DNA from: Desertimonas sp963786985
Lineage (GTDB): Bacteria > Actinomycetota > Acidimicrobiia > Acidimicrobiales > Ilumatobacteraceae
Direction of reading: 5' to 3'
Length of the DNA: 64,000 nt
Assembly (NCBI GenBank): GCA_963786985.1
Contig: CAWBBL010000018.1
Span: 62,001 to 126,000, forward strand
The notes beneath the pieces were generated by a model, which was given only the letters and a program-made list of their open reading frames with translations, had not been told where the DNA came from and searched no databases. The position numbers and the translations under genes are program-made. Shown here in pieces: positions 43,518-52,616 of this stretch (its first letter is position 1; each line of letters starts with the position of its first letter).

Positions 43518-44483
43518 TCAGCGGGTGGCCAGCAGCTCGGCTTCGACCTCGGGCGTCGGGGCGTTCTTCAGCTCGGGCTCGCCGCGTTCGGCGTCCCAGG
43601 CCCGAGTTGCATCGGCTGTCTCGGCGAGCGGACGGGTCGAGAGTCCGGCTGCCCTGGCCCGATCCCCCGGTCTCGAGAGGAACGCGGCGGTTTCCGGCGA
43701 AGCCGACAGCAGCGGCAGGGCGGTTCCCACTGCCTCCAACGCGGCGCCGCCGACGTCGACGAGTCGCGCCTCGACTCCTGTCGGGGTGATCGTCGCCAGG
43801 AATTCCTCGATCGGCGCCCAAGGACCGACGGCGTCGAACGCGCCAGCGCTCGCCGACTCCGCACACGTGAGGATGAAGGCCCCGAGGTCACGCCCATCGA
43901 CGATCTGCAGCGGGGCGCCCGGACCGACGATGGCGACGTCGCCGCCGCGACCCATCCGCCGCGCCCAATACGTGAAGCGATCCGTCGAGTCGTGCGGCCC
44001 AGCGACATACGTCGGGCGGATGACGGCCGTGCGATCTTCACCGAAGCGCTGCTGACCGGCCCGTTCACACATCGCCTTGAGCGGCCCGTACGTTTCGTTC
44101 GTGACGTCCTCGACGGTCGGGTCGGCGAGGTCGGTGTTCAACGGCGAGTCCTCGTGTGGGGTGATCAGTTCGTCGTCGTAGGCGGAGATCGACGAAATGT
44201 GGACGTAGTGCCCAGTGCGCCCGGCCACGGCGTCGGCGAGCTGGTGAACGTGGCGCGGGACATAGGCGGACACGTCGATCACCGCATCCCACCGAGTGGC
44301 GTCGGCCAGGGCGCTGTAGTCCGGGGCGTTGCGGTCGCCGTGGCGGTGGGTGATCGACCCGGCGAGCAGGTCGTCGTTGGTCCGCCCGCGGTGGAACACG
44401 GTGACCTCGTGCCCGGCGGCCACGGCCGCTTCGACGGCGTGACGACCGACGAACGACGTTCCGCCGACAAACAGAAGTTTCAT
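43518..44483 (-). CDS. NAD-dependent epimerase/dehydratase-like protein
   Basis: A 321-residue extended short-chain dehydrogenase. The Rossmann motif G-G-T-S-F-V-G-R near residue 7 is a G-x-x-x-x-G variant, followed by D-V-S-A-Y-V-P and H-I-S-S-I-S-A-Y-D. The catalytic Y-x-x-x-K reads Y-G-P-L-K. It resembles the atypical isoflavone-reductase/CSP41-type group. The substrate is unknown. It overlaps the second trkA-like gene by 4 bases, making a three-gene unit whose link to potassium is not obvious. Confidence 0.86.
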   Translation of the reverse strand: MKLLFVGGTSFVGRHAVEAAVAAGHEVTVFHRGRTNDDLLAGSITHRHGDRNAPDYSALADATRWDAVIDVSAYVPRHVHQLADAVAGRTGHYVHISSISAYDDELITPHEDSPLNTDLADPTVEDVTNETYGPLKAMCERAGQQRFGEDRTAVIRPTYVAGPHDSTDRFTYWARRMGRGGDVAIVGPGAPLQIVDGRDLGAFILTCAESASAGAFDAVGPWAPIEEFLATITPTGVEARLVDVGGAALEAVGTALPLLSASPETAAFLSRPGDRARAAGLSTRPLAETADATRAWDAERGEPELKNAPTPEVEAELLATR

Positions 44484-45166
44484 GGCTGTTCGGCGGCGAC
44501 GCCGGTGAGCAGCTCTTTGACCGCGTCCTCTGACTCCGATGTGACGAGAACGATGACCTCGTCACCGGCGCGCAACATCGTGTCGCCGCGCGGAACGATG
44601 AGCCGGTCCTTGCGCAGGACCGCCACGACGGTCGCATCACGCGGCACCCCGAGGGTCTCGATCGTCTTGCCGTCGACAGGTGTCCCCTCGGCCAGGCGCA
44701 CCTCGGCGAGACGGGCGCGGCCGCCTTCGAACGAGAGCAGGCGAATGAACGAGCCGACGGTCACCGCTTCCTCGACGAGGGCGGTGAGCAGGTGGGGAGT
44801 GGAAACACTCACGTCGACACCCCAGACCTCGTTGAACATCCACTCGTTCTTCGGGTTGTTGACGCGGGCGACGACGCGCGGCACGCCGAACTCCTGCTTG
44901 GACAGCAAGGAGATCACGAGGTTGTCCTCGTCGTCTCCGGTCACGGCCGCCACGCAGTCGGCGTCGGCCATCCCCACGTCGGCGAGCGCCGGAATCTCGC
45001 ACGCATCGCCCTCGTACCAGTGCACGCCCGCCGGTTCTCCGGCGCGCTTTCCGCGGGCGACGATGTCGCGGTCGTTGTCGATGATCGTCACGTCGTGACC
45101 AAGGGCATGGAGCTCCTCAGCGATGAACCGTCCGACGCTCCCACCTCCCGCGATGATCACGCGCAT
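44480..45166 (-). CDS. TrkA-type K+ uptake regulatory protein (second of pair)
   Basis: A 228-residue protein with one RCK_N Rossmann domain (G-G-G-S-V-G-R-F at residue 7, the I-I-D-N-D strand, and N-N-P-K-N-E) and one RCK_C domain (about 145-220). These proteins bind NAD(H)/ATP or c-di-AMP and gate TrkH/Ktr channels. ATG 45166 overlaps the TGA of the upstream paralogue by one base. No TrkH/KtrB pore gene lies next to it, but a KimA-type importer is divergent. Confidence 0.92.
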   Translation of the reverse strand: MRVIIAGGGSVGRFIAEELHALGHDVTIIDNDRDIVARGKRAGEPAGVHWYEGDACEIPALADVGMADADCVAAVTGDDEDNLVISLLSKQEFGVPRVVARVNNPKNEWMFNEVWGVDVSVSTPHLLTALVEEAVTVGSFIRLLSFEGGRARLAEVRLAEGTPVDGKTIETLGVPRDATVVAVLRKDRLIVPRGDTMLRAGDEVIVLVTSESEDAVKELLTGVAAEQP

Positions 45167-45837
45167 CAATGCGCCCCCGTCGTCGGCGCAACCGCATCGA
45201 GGCTGGCGTGGAAGTCGGCGACCCCGTCGACGGCCACCGCCACGTACAGCAAGTCGCCCTCCTGGGCGACCGTGTTCGGCGTCGGCACGAGCGCCGCGCC
45301 GAGCCTGCCGAGGGCGACGACGCGGGTCTTCGTCGCCTCCTCCAACTCGGCGAGCCGCTTGCCGATCCACGGTCTGGTGACCTGCCGCTCGACGATGCAG
45401 ACCTTCGCCGTTGGGTCGGTCCACTCGGCATCGGTGGGGTCCGGCAGCAGCCGGCGCATCACCTGGTCGGTCGTCCAGGCGACGGTCGCCACGGTGGCGA
45501 AGCCGAGTCGTTGGTAGATCACCGCGCGTCGAGGGTCGTAGATCCGGGCGACGACGCGGTCGACACCGAACGTCTCCCGGGCGACGCGCGCGACGAGCAC
45601 GTTGGAGTTGTCGCCGTTGGTCACGGCGGCGACAGCACCGGCCCTCTCGATCCCCGCCTCGATCAACCGATCACGGTCGAAACCGATGCCTTGCACGGTG
45701 GTCCCGGCGAAGTCCGCCGGTAGCCGCCGAAAGGCTTCCGCTCGGCGATCGATGATCGCCACCGTGTGCTCACCTGCCAACAGGTTGAGGGCGAGTGACG
45801 AACCCACTCGGCCACAGCCGACGACAACGACGTGCAC
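45166..45837 (-). CDS. TrkA-type K+ uptake regulatory protein (first of pair)
   Basis: A 223-residue protein with an RCK_N domain (V-V-V-G-C-G-R-V-G-S-S-L at residue 4, I-I-D-R-R-A-E-A-F) and an RCK_C domain. The G-D-N-S-N-V-L-V-A-R-V-A-R segment is typical of TrkA proteins. GTG 45837 lies 6 bases after a TAGAGT -10 box. With the next gene it forms the two-protein TrkA pair (CeoB/CeoC-like) common in actinobacteria. Confidence 0.92.
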   Translation of the reverse strand: MHVVVVGCGRVGSSLALNLLAGEHTVAIIDRRAEAFRRLPADFAGTTVQGIGFDRDRLIEAGIERAGAVAAVTNGDNSNVLVARVARETFGVDRVVARIYDPRRAVIYQRLGFATVATVAWTTDQVMRRLLPDPTDAEWTDPTAKVCIVERQVTRPWIGKRLAELEEATKTRVVALGRLGAALVPTPNTVAQEGDLLYVAVAVDGVADFHASLDAVAPTTGAH

Positions 45838-45843
45838 GCAGCG

Positions 45844-45902
45844 ACTCTAGGCAGCTGTTGCTCGCCGGAGACAACGATCAGCGGTTGTTCGGACCGTAGA
45901 GT
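45844..45902. promoter_or_regulatory. Divergent leaderless promoters, trkA pair and kimA
   Basis: TAGAGT occurs on both strands: at 45849-45844 (minus), 6 bases before the trkA GTG, and at 45897-45902 (plus), 9 bases before the kimA ATG. The shared 75-bp region has no room for a c-di-AMP riboswitch. Confidence 0.5.
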
Positions 45903-45911
45903 TCGCTGCCG

Positions 45912-47777
45912 ATGGTGTCGCTCGCCAAACGGCTGCTGATCGGCCGGCCGATCGCCACGTCGGAGGAAGGGCACCAGCGTCTGCGCAAGCGGGTGGCCCT
46001 GCCGATCTTCGCCTCCGACGCGATGTCGTCGACGGCCTACGCAACGGACGAGATTCTCATCGTCCTGCTGATCCAGGCGCAGGTCGGACCGCTCGCCTTC
46101 GACCGCCTCGTTCCGCTGGCCATCGTCGTCGCGTTCCTGTTGTTCATCGTCATCCTCTCCTACCGTCAGACGGTGTACGCCTACCCGTCGGGCGGAGGCG
46201 CGTACATCGTGTCGAAGGACAACCTCGGTGAGCTGTCCGCACTCATCGCCGGCGCCTCGCTGCTCACCGACTACATCCTCACCGTTGCCGTGTCCGTCGC
46301 CGCCGGGGTCCTCGCCATGCAGTCGGCGTTCGACTTCGACAGCTCGCTGCGCGTCCCGTTGTGTCTCGGCATCATCGTGCTGATCACGATCGCCAACCTG
46401 CGCGGCCTGCGCGAATCGGGGGCGCTCTTCGCTCCCCCGACGTATCTGTACATCGTCATGCTCGGCGTGCTCATCGTGGTCGGTCTGTACCGCGTGTTCT
46501 TCCGCGACCTCGGGCCAATCCCGCTGTCTGACCTGTCCGAGGAGGCGCGCGAGCTGGCCGCGGGGACCGCCACGCTGAGCCTGTTCATGCTGCTGCGAGC
46601 GTTCTCGTCGGGAGCCGTGGCGCTGTCAGGCGTCGAGGCTGTCTCCAACGGGGTGCAGACGTTCCGCAAACCAGAGAGCCGCAACGCCGCGACGACGCTG
46701 GCGCTGATGGGTCTCGTGCTCGGCGCCGGGTTCCTCGGGATCTCGGTGCTCGCCTCGCACCTCATGCCGTTCCGGGGCGAACACGACCCCACAGGAATCG
46801 CGTTGATGGCCGAGTACGTCTTCGGTGGCAAGAACGTCCTGTTCTGGGTCATCCAGCTGGCCACGTTCGGGATCCTCGTCCTCGCTGCCAACACCGCCTA
46901 CGCCGGGTTCCCGGCACTCTCGTCGATCATCGCCAGGGATGGCTACCTCCCCCGCCAGATGGCCAACCGGGGCGACAAGTTGGTGTTCTCCAACGGGATC
47001 ATCTTCCTCGCCGCGGCCGCCGCCGTCCTGATCATCGCGTTCGACGGCAACGTCACGGCGCTGATCCCGCTGTACGCCTTCGGCGTGTTCACCGGGTTCA
47101 CGCTGAGCCAGGCCGGCATGGTGGTGCACCACTTCCGGATCCGCGAGCCGAACTGGCGTACCGGTGCCGCGATCAATGGCCTCGGTGCGACGTTGACCGG
47201 CATCGTCGCGATCGTCGTGGTCGTGTCCAAGTTCTCCAAGGGGGCGTGGATCCCCGCCGTGCTGATCCCGTTGATGGTCGTGGTCTTCAAGGCGATCCAC
47301 GGCCACTACGTCTCGGTGCGCGCCGCCGTACGGGTCGATCCGGGGTACAAGCCCGGCCGCCACACGCATACGGTCGTGATCCTCGTCGGCACGGTTCACC
47401 GCGGCGTGCTCGACGCGATCCAGTACGCACGCGAGCTGGCCCCCGATCGGCTGTTCGCGGTGTCAGTGGTGACCGGCCCGGAGGAACAGGAGGAGCTGTC
47501 CCGGGCGTGGGAGCAGTTCGACATCCCGATTCCGGTGCACACGATCCTGTCTCCGTACCGCGACCTGACCGGTCCCGTGTTGACGTATCTCGACGAGATC
47601 GACGCCGACAGTCCTGACGACGTCATCACGGTGATCATCCCCGAGTTCGTCACGCAGTGGAAGACGCAGTGGCTGCACAACCAGTCGGCATTCGCCCTCA
47701 AGGCGCGTCTGCTGTACCGCCCGAACACCGTGGTCACCTCGGTCCCGGTCCTCATCGGCACCGATCACGCCGAGTAG
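45912..47777 (+). CDS. KimA-like APC-family potassium importer
   Basis: A 621-residue protein with 12 predicted membrane segments (about residues 40-470) and a cytosolic C-terminal domain of about 140 residues. The start L-L-I-G-R-P-I-A-T...S-D-A-M-S-S-T-A-Y-A-T-D-E-I-L matches the KimA/YdaO type of APC permease, which in Bacillus is a high-affinity K+/H+ symporter. The C-terminal domain resembles a USP-like regulatory domain. Divergent from two TrkA proteins, it probably imports potassium. A generic amino acid permease is the alternative. Confidence 0.85.
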   Translation: MVSLAKRLLIGRPIATSEEGHQRLRKRVALPIFASDAMSSTAYATDEILIVLLIQAQVGPLAFDRLVPLAIVVAFLLFIVILSYRQTVYAYPSGGGAYIVSKDNLGELSALIAGASLLTDYILTVAVSVAAGVLAMQSAFDFDSSLRVPLCLGIIVLITIANLRGLRESGALFAPPTYLYIVMLGVLIVVGLYRVFFRDLGPIPLSDLSEEARELAAGTATLSLFMLLRAFSSGAVALSGVEAVSNGVQTFRKPESRNAATTLALMGLVLGAGFLGISVLASHLMPFRGEHDPTGIALMAEYVFGGKNVLFWVIQLATFGILVLAANTAYAGFPALSSIIARDGYLPRQMANRGDKLVFSNGIIFLAAAAAVLIIAFDGNVTALIPLYAFGVFTGFTLSQAGMVVHHFRIREPNWRTGAAINGLGATLTGIVAIVVVVSKFSKGAWIPAVLIPLMVVVFKAIHGHYVSVRAAVRVDPGYKPGRHTHTVVILVGTVHRGVLDAIQYARELAPDRLFAVSVVTGPEEQEELSRAWEQFDIPIPVHTILSPYRDLTGPVLTYLDEIDADSPDDVITVIIPEFVTQWKTQWLHNQSAFALKARLLYRPNTVVTSVPVLIGTDHAE

Positions 47778-47798
47778 CAGGAAGTAGATTCGTCGCCG

Positions 47799-48071
47799 AT
47801 GCAGTTCTGGAAGCCGCACGCGCTGGCGAAACCCCACGCCGACCAGCTCGACCTGCGGATGGGTGACCGCGTGCGCACGATCGTCGACCTGCCAACGGTC
47901 GTCGCCGGCACCGAGGGCAAGGTGATACTCGCCAATGGCTTCAACTGGCAGCGATACCGCGTCCGCTTTCCCGGCAGCATCGAAGTGCCCGACCTCGATC
48001 AGCGACACATCGAACCGATCGGCCGGGCCGCCAAGCGACTCGCCAAGCAAGCCGCCCGCCCCGCCAGCTGA
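47799..48071 (+). CDS. Small hypothetical protein (90 residues)
   Basis: Family not recognised. TAGATT lies 8 bases before the ATG (47785-47790), supporting a leaderless start. The middle (M-G-D-R-V-R-T-I-V and G-T-E-G-K-V-I-L-A-N-G-F-N-W-Q-R-Y-R-V-R-F) looks like a small SH3/KOW-like beta barrel, with a basic C-terminal helix. Nucleic-acid or regulatory binding is possible but unproven. Confidence 0.7.
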   Translation: MQFWKPHALAKPHADQLDLRMGDRVRTIVDLPTVVAGTEGKVILANGFNWQRYRVRFPGSIEVPDLDQRHIEPIGRAAKRLAKQAARPAS

Positions 48072-48121
48072 ATCGATGGAGGCCCCCACCATTGGATCAG
48101 GCGGCCTAGACTCGAGCGCTT

Positions 48122-48195
48122 CGGGGAGTAGCGCAGCCTGGTAGCGCTCCTGCTTTGGGAGCAGGAGGTCGCGGGTTCGAATCCCGCCTCCCCGA
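48122..48195 (+). tRNA. tRNA-Pro (UGG)
   Basis: A 74-nt cloverleaf. Acceptor CGGGGAG pairs with CTCCCCG, then discriminator A. Anticodon stem CCTGC/GCAGG encloses loop TTTGGGA with anticodon TGG. T arm GCGGG-TTCGAAT-CCCGC is present. CCA is not encoded. TAGACT 9 bases upstream is a candidate -10. Confidence 0.96.
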
Positions 48196-48324
48196 CGACG
48201 AACTCCCAGCTAGTTGACCACTGTTGGTTCACATTCACAACCATTGAGCGAGCCGAGGGGAAACCGGTGGGAGAACGGATGCGCTGCCAATGACTGGCAG
48301 TTTCAGCGACTCCCGTTGGCAGCT

Positions 48325-48840
48325 GTGAGGATCACGATCGTCCGTCACGCCTTCGCCGGCCACAAAGGCGACTTCGGCGGGCCTGACGAGGGCCGAATGC
48401 TGGATGTCACGGGCGAACGTGACGCCGAAAATCTCGTCGCCGCGTTGACTCAACGGCCTATCGAACGTCTTGTCAGTAGCCCGACCACGCGCTGCATCCA
48501 GACGCTGGGTCCGTTGGCGGAGGCGATCGACCTGCCGATCGAGCTGTGGGACGGCCTCGGGCCCGACGCCGACTTTTCGAACCTCGTCGACTGCTTCACC
48601 AACCCGAGTTTCAGCAAGGCGGTGCTGTGCACCCACGGCGAGGTCATGAGCCCGTTACTGCGGACCGCGGCGTTCCGGTCGCTGGTACGCGAGACGGGCC
48701 TGGACGGCCACGCACTGCTCGCCAAGGGCACGGCGTGGCAGTTGCATCTGACTCCCAAGGGGAAGCTCTTCGGCTTCAAGCACGTGGTCCCGATCATCCC
48801 GCCATCGCCGAACCGATCAGGTCGCCGGGCATCGAAGTGA
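48325..48840 (+). CDS. Histidine phosphatase (SixA/PhoE-like)
   Basis: About 171 residues from GTG 48325. The phosphatase signature I-V-R-H-A is at the N-terminus (residues 5-9). The second catalytic His is in L-C-T-H-G-E-V near residue 110, with the L-V-S-S-P-T-T-R-C-I-Q-T segment typical of SixA. The likely target is a phosphohistidine or small phospho-metabolite. The frame extends upstream to 48214 without family similarity. Confidence 0.85.
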   Translation: MRITIVRHAFAGHKGDFGGPDEGRMLDVTGERDAENLVAALTQRPIERLVSSPTTRCIQTLGPLAEAIDLPIELWDGLGPDADFSNLVDCFTNPSFSKAVLCTHGEVMSPLLRTAAFRSLVRETGLDGHALLAKGTAWQLHLTPKGKLFGFKHVVPIIPPSPNRSGRRASK

Positions 48841-48991
48841 GCTTCGTTTGCGTGCTGTGTGCGCGGCAGCAAACCAGATCGGGCACGACGCCGTCACACA
48901 GCCCGTTCCTGACACGGCCTTCTCTCGCGCCGCGGCCGTCCAGACCCGTCCGCACCGTTGACCGAACCGAAAAGTGGGAAAGAGTGTGGGC

Positions 48992-49369
48992 ATGGGACGC
49001 GATGAAGTGATGCGCTGGGTCGCCAAGTATGAACAGGCGTGGCGGGCAGGCGATCTCGCCGGTGTCGAGCAGCTGTTCACCGATGCGGCCAACTACCGGC
49101 CGTCTCCGTACGCCGACTCCGAGATCGGCCACGATGCGATCAAGGCGTTCTGGCGTGACGACGAGGACCAGGTGTTCACGGTCCGGGCAGAACCCATTGC
49201 GGTCGAGGACCGCCAGGCCGTTGTGCGCGTCGAGGTTCAGTACGGCGACCCGGTTCACCAGGAGTATCGGGATCTGTGGGTGCTTCGATTCGCCGCCGAC
49301 GGCCGGGTGGATGACTTCGAGGAGTGGGCCTACTGGCCGGACAAGCCGTACTTCGCCGCAGACGAGTGA
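48992..49369 (+). CDS. SnoaL/NTF2-like protein
   Basis: A 125-residue cone-shaped NTF2-like fold (W-R-A-G-D-L-A-G-V-E-Q-L-F-T-D-A-A, then beta strands and W-V-L-R-F-A-A-D-G-R-V). Such proteins are small enzymes or ligand binders, and no substrate can be inferred. ATG 48992 is preferred over GTG 48974 because GGGAAAGAG lies upstream. The 48841-48991 gap shows nothing recognisable. Confidence 0.8.
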   Translation: MGRDEVMRWVAKYEQAWRAGDLAGVEQLFTDAANYRPSPYADSEIGHDAIKAFWRDDEDQVFTVRAEPIAVEDRQAVVRVEVQYGDPVHQEYRDLWVLRFAADGRVDDFEEWAYWPDKPYFAADE

Positions 49370-49410
49370 CGACGGCGTCAGGGCAAGCGGCCATTTGTGA
49401 CTCGTTGCGC

Positions 49411-49492
49411 GCCGTTCTGGGCGGCCTTCGATCCACTTCCCGTTCTGGGCGGGCTGCGGTCCGATTTCCCGGCGTTGCGCCGCCCAGTTCGA
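49411..49492. repeat. Dispersed intergenic repeat B, copy 4 (hairpin)
   Basis: Two CTGGGCGG modules (49417 and 49445), the second pairing with CCGCCCAG at 49480-49487. It has the same layout as 34363-34450 and again lies between convergent genes. Confidence 0.75.
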
Positions 49493-49510
49493 CTCCCGGC
49501 GACAGCCCGG

Positions 49511-50002
49511 TCAAACCGTCAATACGGCGCCGAGCGTGGTGCCGAACACGAGATGGGCACTGAAGTCCTTCCACAGCGTTTCCCTGTCGTACTCGGTGAT
49601 CGGTCGGTAGATCCCGAGCCGGCTGAGCACCGCATACGAAGTCGACCACGCGGCGATTCCGGTTGCGATGCCCACGCCGAACGCCGGTGCCCGCGCGGCG
49701 CCAGCCACCAAGCCGGCGAGCTTTCCCCATCCGATCCCGGTCGACCAGTGCACGACGTTGTTGGTCGCGCCGACCGCCGATGGCGGCAGCTGCAGCCCGA
49801 CGGCATCGGCGACGAGCTTGCCCACCCGCGCTGGCGCCGGTGCATCGTCACCAAAGTCACTGGACTCAGACGTGAACTCCCAGTTGACGACATCCTTGTC
49901 GCCACCATCGGCGCGGTACCGGCGATACCACACGGCATCCATCGCCGCTGTGGCGATCGCTCCGGCGAGCGCCCCGCGCAGCACACTGGCCACCAGGCTC
50001 AC
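49511..50002 (-). CDS. Small membrane protein, function unknown
   Basis: A 163-residue protein from GTG 50002, which overlaps the oxidoreductase stop by 4 bases (GTGA). Several Ala/Gly-rich hydrophobic segments (about residues 2-18, 73-95, 100-118, 145-160) suggest 3-4 membrane helices. It has a D-A-V-W-Y-R-R motif after the first helix. The family is not recognised, and it may be a DUF1440-like inner-membrane protein. The frame is open upstream to 50710 but only as a shadow. Confidence 0.7.
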   Translation of the reverse strand: MSLVASVLRGALAGAIATAAMDAVWYRRYRADGGDKDVVNWEFTSESSDFGDDAPAPARVGKLVADAVGLQLPPSAVGATNNVVHWSTGIGWGKLAGLVAGAARAPAFGVGIATGIAAWSTSYAVLSRLGIYRPITEYDRETLWKDFSAHLVFGTTLGAVLTV

Positions 50003-51114
50003 AACGTGCGCTCCGTCGGGTCCCAGCCCTCGGGCAACAACGGAACCGCCGGGCAGCGCGAGTCGATCGTCACGAACTCCTGCCGCTCGATCGAGTCGGC
50101 GGTCGCCAGCATGGCGTCGAGCACGTGCAGTCCGAGCCATCCACTCGCTCGATGGTTCTCGCCGCGGCGAATCGCCCGCGCCATGTCGACCGCCCCGATT
50201 CCCCGACCGCCCTCGACACCGCTGACCGGCAACACCTCCCAATCGTCGGCTCCCGACTTGATGACGCGGACGTCGCCGCCGAAGTTGTTGGGGTCCGGCG
50301 CCGAGAGGGTCGCCTCGGTACCGGCGATCTCGACGACACCCGCCCTGACGAGTGGTGAGTCGAAGCTGAACGTGCCGGCGGCGATCGCCCCGCTCTCGAA
50401 GTCGAACAGGGCCGACACGTACGTCGCCACGCTCACGTCGAAAACCTCGCCGGCACGAGCACCCTGCTCGATCGTGCGTGTCGGCCCGGCAGATGACCCG
50501 CGAGCCGCCGCGCTGATGATCGAACCGAACAGTTGGGTCAACGCCGTCAAGTAGTACGGCCCGATGTCGAGCAGCGGTCCGCCGCCGGCCTGGAACAGAA
50601 ACTCCGGGTTGTGATGCCACGTGTGCGGGCCGGGGTACTGCATGACGACGGACGCAGTCAGCGGACGCCCGATGTCGCCGCGGTCGATCATCCGACGGGT
50701 GGTCTGCCAACCCGGTCCGAGAAACGTGTCGGGTGCGCAGCCGAGGAGCAACCCGGCTGCGTCGGCTTGCTCGACCAGTTGGCGGCCCGACTCCCGATCG
50801 AGGGCGAGGGGCTTCTCGTTCCAGACGTGCTTGCCGGCGGCGAGCGCGGCGGAGGCCACTTCGACGTGAGCGGCCGGAATCGTGAGGTTGACGACGAGCT
50901 CGACGTCGGCGTCAGCCAGTAGCTGGTCGAAGGTGCCCGACTCCGCCACCCCGAACTCGGTGGCGATGTGCTCGGCCCGTTCAGGAATGAGGTCGGCAAC
51001 GATGCGCACGTCGAGATCCGGGAAGTCGCGCATGTTGGCGACGTACTGCTCGCTGATCTTGCCGGCGCCGACGACTCCGACGACGACCGGACCACCGCGG
51101 CCGGGACTGGTCAC
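49999..51114 (-). CDS. Gfo/Idh/MocA-family oxidoreductase
   Basis: A 371-residue NAD(P)-dependent sugar or inositol dehydrogenase-like protein. The Rossmann motif G-V-V-G-A-G-K-I-S starts near residue 12. E-K-P-L-A (residue about 97) carries the conserved catalytic Lys, and the D-I-G-P-Y-Y-L segment is present. It overlaps the next gene upstream (sugar isomerase-like) by 4 bases, so the pair probably acts on one sugar or cyclitol. Confidence 0.92.
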   Translation of the reverse strand: MTSPGRGGPVVVGVVGAGKISEQYVANMRDFPDLDVRIVADLIPERAEHIATEFGVAESGTFDQLLADADVELVVNLTIPAAHVEVASAALAAGKHVWNEKPLALDRESGRQLVEQADAAGLLLGCAPDTFLGPGWQTTRRMIDRGDIGRPLTASVVMQYPGPHTWHHNPEFLFQAGGGPLLDIGPYYLTALTQLFGSIISAAARGSSAGPTRTIEQGARAGEVFDVSVATYVSALFDFESGAIAAGTFSFDSPLVRAGVVEIAGTEATLSAPDPNNFGGDVRVIKSGADDWEVLPVSGVEGGRGIGAVDMARAIRRGENHRASGWLGLHVLDAMLATADSIERQEFVTIDSRCPAVPLLPEGWDPTERTL

Positions 51115-51884
51115 CGCGGGGCACCCAGCACGGTCGTGGCGTAGGCGTAGCTGGCGGCGATCCCGTCGAAGATGTCGCCGGCGTACTCGTCGAACTCCAG
51201 CACGGCGAACGGCACGCCTGCGGCGGCGGCGACGATCTCGGCGGCGGGCAGGTCACCGCTGCCCAGCGGCAGCTGGGTCGCCGTGTCGCCGTTCAGTGGG
51301 CCGTCCTTGAGGTGCAACGCCACGACCCGATCACCCAGCCGCTCGAGGAGCGCCGGCACGTCTGCGCCGCCGGTTGCAGCCCAGTAGGTGTCGACCTCGA
51401 GGAGCACCGACGGATCGACCAGGTCGGTGAACACCTCGAGTGCCGAACGACCGTCGAAGCGCGTCGCCAACTCCCAGTCGTGGTTGTGGTAGGCGACCTG
51501 CAAGCCATAGTCGGCGGCCGTTGTGGCCGCGGTGCCGAGCAGCTCGGCGAGCCGTTCCACGTCGTCACGAGATCGCCACCGTTCCGGCGGGCAGTACGGG
51601 TGGATGATCGTGCCGACCCCGAGCTCGCTGGCCACCTCGAAGGTCGCTGCCAGATCATCGCCGTCCAGGTCTTGATGGGCGGTCGGCGCCGTCATTCCCG
51701 TTGCCGGCAAGGTCGCGCGGAGTTGATCGGCGAACTCGAGCATGGCGAATGGCTCGACCCGGGTCAGGCCGATCTCGGCCAGGCGGCCCATCGTGCCGGC
51801 AAAGTCCTCGACCAGCGGCTGACGTACGGAGTAGAGCTGGACGGAGAGGTCAGGCAATGTCGTCACGGCGCGCCACTGTGCCAC
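51111..51884 (-). CDS. Sugar phosphate isomerase/epimerase-like TIM barrel
   Basis: A 257-residue xylose-isomerase-like TIM barrel (AP_endonuc_2 type). Metal-ligand segments are E-P-F near residue 44, H-N-H-D-W near 133, E-V-D-T-Y-W near 163, H-L-K-D near 190 and E-F-D-E near 230. GTG 51866 is an equally good start. With the adjacent Gfo/Idh/MocA dehydrogenase it makes a typical cyclitol or sugar oxidation pair. Confidence 0.9.
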   Translation of the reverse strand: MAQWRAVTTLPDLSVQLYSVRQPLVEDFAGTMGRLAEIGLTRVEPFAMLEFADQLRATLPATGMTAPTAHQDLDGDDLAATFEVASELGVGTIIHPYCPPERWRSRDDVERLAELLGTAATTAADYGLQVAYHNHDWELATRFDGRSALEVFTDLVDPSVLLEVDTYWAATGGADVPALLERLGDRVVALHLKDGPLNGDTATQLPLGSGDLPAAEIVAAAAGVPFAVLEFDEYAGDIFDGIAASYAYATTVLGAPR

Positions 51885-51957
51885 ATCGTCGCAACGTCGT
51901 CACCACGACGCTGACCATCCGCCCGCGGCTCCTCGCCCGTCCTTATGATGCGCGACG

Positions 51958-52608
51958 GTGGATCAGCCACTGCGCCGGTTGGAACGGCGGCGTGAGCAAG
52001 CCAAGGACCGCTTCGGCGTGCTGCTCGTGTTGCTCGTCGGGTCGTTCGTGGCGCTGGGGTTCGACGGAACGTGGGGCCGCTACGTGGCTGTCGTCCTCCA
52101 GGTCACCGCCCTCGGAGTCGGGTTCCTCGCCACCAGCCTGCACCGCGACCATCGATGGCTGGGCTTCCTCAGCCTGGTCGCTGTGGCATCGATCGTCGCC
52201 CTCGCCATCGAGGGCGACGTCGCCAGCGGAGTGGCTGAGACCGCGGCCGTCGTGATCCTCGGCGGCCTGCTGGTCGCCGTCCTCGACCGCGTGTTGCGTC
52301 ACGAGCACGTGAACATCCAGACACTGTTCGGCGCCGTGTGTGCCTACTTCCTCATCGGGCTGATGTTCAGCGCCGTCTACGGGGCACTCAACGACTTCGG
52401 CCCCTCTCCAGTTTTCGGCGCTTCCGTCGACCGATCTGTGTTCTCGTACTTCAGCTTCACGACGCTGACCACGCTCGGCTACGGCGACTTCACGGCCGTG
52501 ACCGATCTCGGACGGCGCATCGCGATGATCGAAGCAGTCCTCGGTCAGGTGTTCATCGCCACGACGCTCGCTCGCCTGGTGTCGCTGTACAAGTCCGGGG
52601 AACGCTGA
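51958..52608 (+). CDS. Two-pore-helix potassium channel
   Basis: A 216-residue membrane protein. Four N-terminal hydrophobic segments precede a pore loop with T-T-L-G-Y-G-D, the K+ selectivity filter, near residue 180, and a final helix. There is no RCK domain. The GTG start lies 8 bases after TATGAT (51944-51949). It is placed against kdpE with an 8-base gap between stops. It would release or equilibrate K+ while Kdp imports it. Confidence 0.92.
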   Translation: MDQPLRRLERRREQAKDRFGVLLVLLVGSFVALGFDGTWGRYVAVVLQVTALGVGFLATSLHRDHRWLGFLSLVAVASIVALAIEGDVASGVAETAAVVILGGLLVAVLDRVLRHEHVNIQTLFGAVCAYFLIGLMFSAVYGALNDFGPSPVFGASVDRSVFSYFSFTTLTTLGYGDFTAVTDLGRRIAMIEAVLGQVFIATTLARLVSLYKSGER

Positions 52609-52616
52609 CCATCGAG

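Noticed and set aside
45838..45911. c-di-AMP riboswitch before the KimA-like gene
   Set aside because: The intergenic space is only 74 bp, shared with a divergent promoter, and shows no ydaO-type fold.
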